This document shows, piece after piece, positions 1 to 5,068 of a stretch of DNA of 5,068 nt; the first letter of the stretch is position 1; each line of letters opens with the position of its first letter. The translations under genes and the position numbers were made by a program. Below the pieces are notes generated by a model. The model was not told the DNA's origin. It did no database searches and saw only the letters and a list, made by a program, of their open reading frames with translations. Source of the DNA: Burkholderiales bacterium (GTDB taxonomy: Bacteria > Pseudomonadota > Gammaproteobacteria > Burkholderiales > SG8-39); the NCBI GenBank assembly GCA_029266935.1, contig JAQSVY010000141.1:1-5068 (forward strand), in the 5' to 3' direction.

Positions 1-1707
1 GAGCTGATCGACTGGGACCAGCAGCGCATGGACGTGCAGATCAAGTACGGCCAGGTGATCGAGCAGTTCACGGCCGAGGACGTGGCGCCGCCGGAGCTGC
101 AGGCGCTGATCGAGTCGCCCGAGCTGCCGCAAGAGGGCCGGCTGCGCGCGTCCAACGTGACGTTGCTCGACGAAGGCGGCACGCGCGTCATCGACAACGT
201 CTCCTTCGACCTCGACCTGCACGCACACGTGGCCATCGTCGGGCGCCAGGGCGGCGCGGGCACGAGCGAGCTCGCGCAGCTCCTCGCGCGCCTGTACCCG
301 CCCACGAGCGGCACCATCGAGATGGGCGGCATCGACATCACGCGCGCGCCCGAGGCGGTGACCGGCCGCGCGCTCGCCTACGTCGGCTCGCCGGCGTACC
401 TCTTCCCGACCGACGTGCGCGGCAACATGCTCTACGGGCTCAAGCACCACCCGGTGCGCGAGCCCGACTACGACGAGAAGGGCAAGCGCCTGCGCGAGGC
501 ACAGAAGCGCGAAGCGCTGCGCACCGGCAACAGCCCCCTCGACATCGACGCCGAGTGGATCGACTACGCCTCCGCCGGGGTCGACGGGCCCGATGCGATG
601 GAGGCGCGCATCGTCGAGCTGCTGCGCGTGGTGGAGCTGGAGGAGACGATCTTCGAGCTCGGCTTGCGCAGCTCCGCCAACGATGTCGCTACCGAAAAGA
701 TTCTTCTGGCAAGAAGCCGGATGCGCGAGCGGCTCGCCGCGCTCGACATCGAGGACTGGGTCGAGCGCTTCGATCCCGAGCGCTACAACCGCAACGCCAC
801 GCTCGCCGAGAACCTGCTCTTCGGTACCCCGGTTGGCAGGACCTTCGACATCGACAACCTCGCCGGCAATCCCTACGTGCGCCAGGTGCTGCGCGAGACC
901 GGCCTCTACGAGCTCATGCTGCGCACCGGCCACAAGGTCGCCGAGACCATGGTCGAGCTCTTCAGCGGCCTGCCGCCGGGGCACGAGTTCTTTGCGCAGT
1001 ACAGCTTCATCCGTCAGGAGGACCTGCCGCAGTTCGAGGCCATCCTCCAGCACGTTGGCGAACTCGGGCTGAAGGGTATCGAGGAGAGCGAGCGCCGCGC
1101 GCTGCTCGCGCTGCCCTTCCGCCTGATCGCCACCCGGCACCGGTTGGGGCTCATCGACGAGGGTTTCGAGGCGCGCGTGGTGGAGGCGCGCCGGCACTTC
1201 GCGAACAACCTCCCTGCCGCGATGCGCAAGAGCGTGGAGTTCTTCGACCCGGGGCTCTACAACAGCGCCGCGTCCCTGCAGGACAACATCCTGTTCGGCA
1301 AAATCGTCACCGGCCAGGCCGGCGCCACGCAAAGGATCACCACGCTGATGCGCGAGCTCCTCGACGAGCTCGGGCTGCGGCCGCTGGTGGTGCGCTTCGG
1401 CCTTTCGTACAACGTCGGCGTCGGCGGCGCGCGGCTTGCCTCCACCGACCGGCAGAAGGTCGCGCTGGTGCGCGCGCTGCTCAAGCGCCCGGCGGTGCTG
1501 ATTCTCGACCACGCCGCCGCGGTGCTCGACCCGGCTTCACAGGCGCGCATGGTCGACGGCATTCTCGCCGAGCGCCGCGGCCGCGGAGTGGTGTGGGCGC
1601 TCTCGCGCGAGGAGTACGCCGAGCGCTTCTCCACGGTGCTGGTGATGGAGCGGGGAAAACTCGCCGACCAGGGCCGCTTCGCCGAGCTGAAAAGGAGGAC
1701 CGCATGA
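1..1707 (+). CDS. ABC-exporter-like protein with degenerate, ATPase-dead nucleotide-binding domain (5' partial)
   Basis: The frame is open from base 1, so the gene starts upstream; the first in-window ATG at 28 is internal (numbering below counts it as residue 1). Residues before about 40 resemble the linker that joins a type I exporter membrane domain to its ATPase, so the membrane half is probably off the left edge. Residues 40-139 and 440-559 follow an ABC ATPase fold. Its key residues are replaced: Walker A 72-80 reads GRQGGAGTS (no Lys), the Q-loop Gln is Ser121, the signature 470-474 is LASTD, Walker B ends LILD-His495 instead of Glu, and the switch His is Ser526. D-loop-like LD 500-501 and the RGK/DQG end are kept. 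Residues 140-440 hold extra helical sequence with a duplicated segment. The frame is clean and codon use matches the neighbours, so this is not a decaying gene. It overlaps the next gene by 4 bases. The ABC-like identity is firm, ATPase loss is a strong inference, and substrate and role are unknown. Confidence 0.85.
   Translation, partial: ELIDWDQQRMDVQIKYGQVIEQFTAEDVAPPELQALIESPELPQEGRLRASNVTLLDEGGTRVIDNVSFDLDLHAHVAIVGRQGGAGTSELAQLLARLYPPTSGTIEMGGIDITRAPEAVTGRALAYVGSPAYLFPTDVRGNMLYGLKHHPVREPDYDEKGKRLREAQKREALRTGNSPLDIDAEWIDYASAGVDGPDAMEARIVELLRVVELEETIFELGLRSSANDVATEKILLARSRMRERLAALDIEDWVERFDPERYNRNATLAENLLFGTPVGRTFDIDNLAGNPYVRQVLRETGLYELMLRTGHKVAETMVELFSGLPPGHEFFAQYSFIRQEDLPQFEAILQHVGELGLKGIEESERRALLALPFRLIATRHRLGLIDEGFEARVVEARRHFANNLPAAMRKSVEFFDPGLYNSAASLQDNILFGKIVTGQAGATQRITTLMRELLDELGLRPLVVRFGLSYNVGVGGARLASTDRQKVALVRALLKRPAVLILDHAAAVLDPASQARMVDGILAERRGRGVVWALSREEYAERFSTVLVMERGKLADQGRFAELKRRTA
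769..930 (+). repeat. Internal protein repeat, copy A (helical/Q-loop-like module)
   Basis: This encodes residues 248-301 of the ABC-like protein. It opens with FDPERYNRNATLAENLLFG (248-266) and continues to a helix with pattern R-x-V-L-x-E-x-G-L-x-x-L-x-x-R-x-G (285-301). Copy B lies about 158 residues downstream with 11 of 19 identical residues in the opening block and the same helix pattern. The block resembles the 'RENILYG' segment that follows the Q-loop in exporter ATPases. The similarity is visible in protein, not as a DNA repeat, so the duplication is old. Confidence 0.7.
1243..1401 (+). repeat. Internal protein repeat, copy B (helical/Q-loop-like module)
   Basis: This encodes residues 406-458 of the ABC-like protein: FDPGLYNSAASLQDNILFG (406-424), then R-E-L-L-D-E-L-G-L-R-P-L-V-V-R-F-G (442-458). 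It matches copy A with about a one-residue length difference. Copy B sits in the normal place just before the signature region, so it is probably the original helical subdomain and copy A the added one. A weaker third version can be traced at residues 124-139 plus 195-213, split by a charged insertion. Confidence 0.7.
1693..1698 (+). promoter_or_regulatory. Shine-Dalgarno site for the cNMP-binding gene
   Basis: AGGAGG lies inside the last codons of the ABC-like gene, 5 bases before the ATG at 1704. A strong site together with the ATGA stop/start overlap fixes this start and implies translational coupling of the two proteins. Confidence 0.85.
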
Positions 1708-2159
1708 GCCTGGAACAGGAAGTCGAGCTGATCCGCCAGATCCCGATCTTCAGCAAGATCCAGCCGGCGATGCAGAAGCTCCTGGTCTTCTCCTCCGAGC
1801 GCCTCAACTACAACGCCGGGCAGGTGATGTTCAGCGCCGGCGACATGGGCGACGCGGCCTACATCGTCATCGAGGGCTTTATCGAGATCAGCGTCCCCAC
1901 CCCGGGCGGGCCGATCGTCGTCAACAAGATCGGCAGGAACGACATCATCGGCGAGATTGCCATCTACGGCGACGTGCCGCGCACCGCCACCGCCACGGCG
2001 CTCACCGCGGTCGAGACCCTGAGGATCTCCAAGGAGCTGTTCATCAAGGTGATCCGCGAGAACCCCGATGCCGCGCTCGAGCTCATCCGCGTCCTCGCCG
2101 CGCGCCTTGCCAACACCACCAACCAGCTCTCGCGCACGCTGAGCGGCAGCACCAGGTAG
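1704..2159 (+). CDS. Stand-alone cyclic-nucleotide-binding domain protein (Crp-like fold, no HTH)
   Basis: This is a 151-residue cytoplasmic protein that is essentially one cyclic-nucleotide-binding domain. Residues 10-30 are the entry helices (IPIFSKIQP). The beta barrel follows, with AGQVMFSAGDMGDAAYIVIEG at 38-58. The phosphate-binding cassette is at 83-95: Gly83-Glu84-Ile-Ala86, then Arg93-Thr94-Ala95. The Glu-to-Arg spacing of nine matches the protein-kinase-A-type cassette, so ligand binding should be intact. The C-terminal helix (103-135) then ends; there is no room for the helix-turn-helix of Crp/Fnr regulators, so it is a receptor or adaptor rather than a transcription factor. The start is set by the ATGA overlap at 1704-1707 and the AGGAGG site. 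Coupling to the ABC-like gene suggests it may form a complex with that protein and control it (inference). The ligand could be cAMP or cGMP: Thr94 occupies the position that favours cGMP in eukaryotic PKG, but bacterial family members with Ser/Thr there also bind cAMP. Confidence 0.93.
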   Translation: MSLEQEVELIRQIPIFSKIQPAMQKLLVFSSERLNYNAGQVMFSAGDMGDAAYIVIEGFIEISVPTPGGPIVVNKIGRNDIIGEIAIYGDVPRTATATALTAVETLRISKELFIKVIRENPDAALELIRVLAARLANTTNQLSRTLSGSTR

Positions 2160-2160
2160 C

Positions 2161-2185
2161 GAAATCGGGGTCAGACCCCGATTTC
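2161..2185. terminator. Perfect palindrome between convergent genes, possible terminator or REP-like unit
   Basis: The arms GAAATCGGGGTC and GACCCCGATTTC are exact reverse complements around a single central A at 2173. As RNA this folds into an 11-bp stem with a CAG loop. It starts two bases after the cNMP gene stop and contains the last codons and the TGA of the convergent cyclase gene. On the + strand it is followed by a pyrimidine-rich run (CGCTTTCCTCTCC) but no true T-tract; on the - strand no T-tract follows. A structural role in ending + strand transcription is likely but not canonical. The alternative is a dispersed palindromic repeat. Confidence 0.6.
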
Positions 2186-3832
2186 CGCTTTCCTCTCCTT
2201 CACCAGGTTGCGAGGGTCGTCGACGGCGTAGACGTTGAGCCGCTCGGTGCGGCCGCGCACGCGCACGCGGTGAAGCGGCGCGCCGCGCGGGTCGATGCCT
2301 GCCGTGCGCAGGGTCTCTTCCGAGACCACCAGCGTGCACCGGTAGGCCTTGGTCATGCCTTCCAGGCGCGCGGCGATGTTGATGTTGTCGCCGATCGCGG
2401 AATGGATCGACGCATCGGGCGGGCCCATGGTGCCGACGATGGCCACGCCGGCGTGCACGCCGATGCCGATGCGCAGCGGCTGCGCGAGGTCGGCGGCGAG
2501 GCTGGCGTTGAGCCTGTCCATGCGCCGCTGCATCTCGGCGGCGCCGGCGAGCGCGTCGCGGCAGGCCTGCGGCAGCTCGCTTTGCAGGCCATAGAGCGCG
2601 AGCAGGCCGTCGCCGCGGAACTGCGCGTAATAGCCGTTGCTCGCACGCAGCGCCTGGTACATCTCGGCGAAGAACTGGTTCATGACGAACACCACGTCGT
2701 AGGGCAGGCGCCCCTCGGCGAGCTGGGTGGATTCGCGCAGGTCTACGAACATCGCCACGATGCGCTGCTCGCGTCCCTGGGGGCTGCCCGGACGGCGGGC
2801 GAGCGCCGCGTCGGCGCCGGCCGGCAGCAGCGGCGTCACGGTGACGCTTTCCCTCGGACGTGTCTGGCAGGCGAGGCGCACGTTCGGCGGCGCCTCGATG
2901 CGGGCGAGAGCCTTCGCCTCGGCCGGCCGTGGCGGCGGCAGCGCCGCGAGGCCATCGCCGATGCGCACCCGGCAGGTGGTGCAGCGCGCGCGGCCGCCGC
3001 AGACCGAGGCGTGCGGGATGCCGGCGTCGCGGATCGCTTCGAGGATGCTGCGCCCGACCGGCGCGGTAAGGACGCGCCCGGAGGCGTGGCGCACCTGGTA
3101 GGTCGCGCCGATGCGCGCGCGCAGCCAGCGCGCGAGCAGCGTCGCGCCGAGCAGCAGCCAGAATCCCCAGGTCAGGCCTTCACGCCAGGCGGCAAGGCGC
3201 GCGCGTTGCGCATCGGTCATGCCGGCGAGCTCGAGGTTGTATTTCTGCATGCCGCCGACCGTTTCGATGGCCGGCCACAGGCTCGCGCCGGCGGCGGCGA
3301 AGCCGGCGAGCGCGACGGCCGGAATGAGCAGCGCCGCGGCGAAGGCGACGGGCTGCACCGCCGGATACCAGGCCTTGATGCGCAGCCAGTAGTGCATGCC
3401 GAAGCACAGATGCGTCCAGACGATGAGGAGCAGAAGCGACTGGCGCCCCGCGGCGAGCGAGTCGGACCATAGCAGCCCGACGATGCGCTCGTAGTCGATG
3501 TAGTGCCCCAGCAGCTCCCAGGTCAGGCGCGTGCCCACCACGTGGGCGATGAGCAGCGGCGGGATGGCGAGGCCGAGCAGGAGCTGCCCCGCCTCCCACG
3601 CCGGCATGCGCAGCGTGCTGCGCCTGTAGAGCGAGACGAGCGCGAGCGCGAAGTGCGTAGCGAGCGAGCCGTAGAGGAGGACGGTGCCCGGCAGGCTGCG
3701 CCACCAGCTCGCGAGCCCCGCGCGCATGCCGTTCATCGCCTCGACCGAGACGACGCCGAGCGCGTGGTTCGTGAAGTGCCCGACGACGAACGCCGCGATC
3801 ACCAGGCCGGTGATCAGGCGCAGGCGCCTCAC
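2171..3832 (-). CDS. Membrane redox-sensor nucleotide cyclase: SdhC-like anchor + [2Fe-2S] ferredoxin + class III cyclase
   Basis: This 553-residue protein should convert ATP (or GTP) to a 3',5'-cyclic nucleotide at the inner face of the membrane. Residues 5-237 form six predicted membrane helices. The start (RRLRLITGL...HFTNHALG) resembles succinate dehydrogenase/fumarate reductase cytochrome b, with His19/23, His60, His96 and His141/147 in helices 1-4 as candidate haem ligands. Residues 243-335 are a ferredoxin domain with Cys278, Cys284, Cys287 and Cys322 (CX5CX2CX34C, adrenodoxin-like spacing). Residues 355-537 are the cyclase: metal-binding Asp364 and Asp408 and transition-state Asn485 and Arg489 are present. 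The base-selecting Lys and Asp/Thr positions appear as Gln404 and Ser478. The start is GTG at 3832, one base after the upstream dehydrogenase stop and 4 bases after AAAGGA; a later Met (33) would cut off helix 1. The last five codons lie in the palindrome at 2161-2185. A redox- or quinone-controlled cyclase is a strong inference, and the product base is uncertain. From memory, Sinorhizobium CyaC is a studied cyclase with a diheme, quinone-responsive anchor. Confidence 0.92.
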   Translation of the reverse strand: MRRLRLITGLVIAAFVVGHFTNHALGVVSVEAMNGMRAGLASWWRSLPGTVLLYGSLATHFALALVSLYRRSTLRMPAWEAGQLLLGLAIPPLLIAHVVGTRLTWELLGHYIDYERIVGLLWSDSLAAGRQSLLLLIVWTHLCFGMHYWLRIKAWYPAVQPVAFAAALLIPAVALAGFAAAGASLWPAIETVGGMQKYNLELAGMTDAQRARLAAWREGLTWGFWLLLGATLLARWLRARIGATYQVRHASGRVLTAPVGRSILEAIRDAGIPHASVCGGRARCTTCRVRIGDGLAALPPPRPAEAKALARIEAPPNVRLACQTRPRESVTVTPLLPAGADAALARRPGSPQGREQRIVAMFVDLRESTQLAEGRLPYDVVFVMNQFFAEMYQALRASNGYYAQFRGDGLLALYGLQSELPQACRDALAGAAEMQRRMDRLNASLAADLAQPLRIGIGVHAGVAIVGTMGPPDASIHSAIGDNINIAARLEGMTKAYRCTLVVSEETLRTAGIDPRGAPLHRVRVRGRTERLNVYAVDDPRNLVKERKAEIGV

Positions 3833-3833
3833 T

Positions 3834-5068
3834 TCATCCTTTCAGCTGCAGGGACTTGTACTCGAGGAACTCTTCCAGGCCGTATACCCCGGCCTCGCGC
3901 CCGTGCCCCGACTGCTTGAAGCCGCCGAAAGGCGCGTTCATGTTGAACGCGCCGCCGTTCACCTCGACCTGGCCGGCGCGGATGCGCCGCGCCACGCGCT
4001 GCGCGCGCGCCTCGTCCTTCGACCACACAGCCCCAGCGAGGCCGTAGACCGTGTCGTTGGCGATGCGCACCGCCTCTTCCTCGTCCTTGTACGGGATGAT
4101 CGAGAGCACCGGGCCGAAGATCTCCTCCTGCGCGATGGTCATGCTGTTCTTCACGTTGCCGAATACCGTCGGGCGCACGTAGTAGCCCCCGCGAGGCGCG
4201 CCCTCGGGCGGGGCGGCGCCGCCGGCGACGAGCTGCGCGCCCTCGGCAATGCCCTTCTCGATGTAGCCGCGCACGCGCTCGAGCTGCGCCTGGGAGCTCA
4301 GCGGTCCCAGCCTGGTGCTCTCACCAAGTGGATCTCCCACCGTGAAGCCCTTCGCTGCTTCGGCAGCCAGCTTCGCAGCCTCTTCGTATTTCGGTTGCGG
4401 AACCAGCATCCGTGTCAACGCGGTGCACGTCTGCCCCGAGTTGAGGTAGCAGCCGTTCACCGTGCTCTTCACCGCCTGCGCGAGGTCGGCGTCGTCGAGG
4501 ATTACCGAGGCGCTCTTGCCCCCTAGCTCGAGGGCCACACGTTTTATTGTTTGGGAGGCAAGTTCGGAGATCCGCTTGCCGGCGCGCGTCGAGCCGGTGA
4601 AGGAGATCATGTCCACCCCGGGGTGCTTCACCAGTGCCTCGCCGACCGCCGCGCCGTAGCCCGTCACCAGGTTGAACACGCCCTTCGGCAGCCCGGCCGC
4701 CTCCACGACCTCGGCGAGGATGAAGGCGTTGAACGGAGCCACTTCCGAGGGCTTGAGCACCACGGTGCAGCCGGCGGCGAGCGCCGGCGCTACTTTGAGC
4801 GCGATCTGGTGCAGCGGATAGTTCCACGGCGTGATTGCGACCACCACGCCGACCGGCTCGCGCACCACGAGGGAATTGCCGACGCGCTGCTCGAACTGGA
4901 ACTCCTTCAACAGCTTCGCATAGTTGGCGAAGTTCGCGATGGGCAGGCCGGCCTGGATGCGCGCGGACATCTTGAGCGGCATGCCGACTTCCTGCGCGAT
5001 GGTCTTCGCGATCTCGTCGGCGCGCGCCTTCAGGCCGGTTGAGATTTTCTCGAGGTATTCCGAACGAG
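3834..5068 (-). CDS. NAD-type aldehyde dehydrogenase (5' partial)
   Basis: This gene oxidises an aldehyde to its acid with NAD(P)+ in the cytoplasm. The window holds 410 residues plus stop. The frame stays open to the right edge, so roughly 60-70 N-terminal residues are missing, judged from where the catalytic Cys usually falls in about 475-residue members. Numbering from the first complete codon (5064-5066): PWNYP with oxyanion Asn82, cofactor-binding KPSE with Lys105 and Glu108 (Glu here usually means NAD+ preference), FTGST near 156-160, general base Glu180 in LELGGKS (codon 4527-4529), nucleophile Cys214 in GQTCT (codon 4425-4427), EEIFGPV, and the C-terminal [13 protein letters not shown]. 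The Glu-Cys distance of 34 is that of active ALDHs. The overall style recalls class I/II-like enzymes of the 6-oxohexanoate or semialdehyde dehydrogenase groups, but the substrate cannot be read from sequence. It ends one base before the cyclase start, forming an operon with it; NADH from its reaction could change the quinone redox state that the cyclase may sense (inference). Confidence 0.95.
   Translation of the reverse strand, partial: RSEYLEKISTGLKARADEIAKTIAQEVGMPLKMSARIQAGLPIANFANYAKLLKEFQFEQRVGNSLVVREPVGVVVAITPWNYPLHQIALKVAPALAAGCTVVLKPSEVAPFNAFILAEVVEAAGLPKGVFNLVTGYGAAVGEALVKHPGVDMISFTGSTRAGKRISELASQTIKRVALELGGKSASVILDDADLAQAVKSTVNGCYLNSGQTCTALTRMLVPQPKYEEAAKLAAEAAKGFTVGDPLGESTRLGPLSSQAQLERVRGYIEKGIAEGAQLVAGGAAPPEGAPRGGYYVRPTVFGNVKNSMTIAQEEIFGPVLSIIPYKDEEEAVRIANDTVYGLAGAVWSKDEARAQRVARRIRAGQVEVNGGAFNMNAPFGGFKQSGHGREAGVYGLEEFLEYKSLQLKG
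3837..3842 (-). promoter_or_regulatory. Ribosome binding site deciding the GTG start of the cyclase
   Basis: AAAGGA on the - strand overlaps the last codons of the aldehyde dehydrogenase, with a 4-base spacer (TGAA, containing that gene's stop) before the GTG. The only nearby ATG (3835-3837) opens a two-codon frame (ATG AAG TGA), so GTG is the start. The arrangement implies translational coupling to the dehydrogenase. Confidence 0.7.

Noticed and set aside
555..1703. A long open stretch on the + strand in the frame of the cNMP gene, running through the ABC-like gene
   Set aside because: It is a high-GC shadow with Arg/Ala-rich low-complexity translation. The true cNMP start is ATG 1704, with its own ribosome site and a domain that begins there.
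1..1707. Calling the ABC-like gene a pseudogene because its motifs are lost
   Set aside because: The frame is open throughout with normal codon bias and is coupled to a conserved downstream gene; the losses are substitutions, not frameshifts or stops.
1704..2159. Calling the cNMP protein a Crp/Fnr transcription regulator
   Set aside because: At 151 residues it ends after the dimer-type helix, with no room for or trace of a helix-turn-helix.
1257..2339. A 360-residue open frame on the - strand across the ABC-like and cNMP genes
   Set aside because: It is antisense to two clear protein families and its translation shows no domain; it is open only because of GC bias.
2270..3472. A 400-residue open frame on the + strand antisense to the cyclase
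   Set aside because: Composition is Arg/Ala/Gly/His-rich with no motif, while the opposite strand has all cyclase and Fe-S residues in order.
3835..3837. ATG as the cyclase start
   Set aside because: It opens only ATG AAG TGA; the cyclase frame begins at the GTG at 3830-3832.
3684..4526. A 280-residue open frame on the + strand antisense to the aldehyde dehydrogenase
   Set aside because: It is a shadow of a gene with all catalytic motifs on the other strand; there is no ribosome site or recognisable domain.

Overview
The window is about 5.1 kb of very GC-rich DNA (estimated by eye at about two thirds G+C). It is almost entirely coding, with four genes and only a few bases between them. Codon bias (heavy G/C at third positions), the compact operons and the gene families suggest a proteobacterium, most likely an environmental betaproteobacterium. 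That placement is an inference from style; there is no rRNA or marker gene to confirm it.

Layout. Two short gene clusters point at each other and meet at a perfect palindrome around 2161-2185. On the + strand, positions 1-1707 hold the C-terminal part of a large ABC-exporter-like protein whose membrane half lies off the left edge. Its nucleotide-binding domain has lost every ATPase motif I can align (Walker A, Q-loop, signature, catalytic Glu, switch His). It also carries a duplicated internal segment not expected in a normal ABC ATPase. It overlaps by 4 bases (ATGA) a 151-residue stand-alone cyclic-nucleotide-binding protein (1704-2159) that keeps the phosphate-binding Glu and Arg and has no DNA-binding domain. 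On the - strand, an NAD-type aldehyde dehydrogenase (running in from the right edge, ending at 3834) is followed one base later by a GTG-started membrane protein (2171-3832). This protein joins three parts: a six-helix, succinate-dehydrogenase-cytochrome-b-like anchor with histidines in the first four helices, a CX5CX2CX34C [2Fe-2S] ferredoxin domain, and a class III nucleotide cyclase domain.

How it may work together (inference). The - strand cyclase looks like a redox or quinone sensor that makes a cyclic nucleotide. The + strand cluster pairs a cyclic-nucleotide receptor with an apparently ATPase-dead ABC-like membrane protein. Together the locus could be a redox-to-cNMP-to-membrane signalling module, with the aldehyde dehydrogenase either feeding electrons (as NADH) to the respiratory chain or merely co-transcribed. 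The convergent arrangement means the two halves are not one operon, so the link rests on adjacency and matching biochemistry. I found no RNA genes, CRISPR array, insertion sequence or clear promoter. Both clusters' promoters should lie outside the window, and no stretch over 300 bases lacks a gene.
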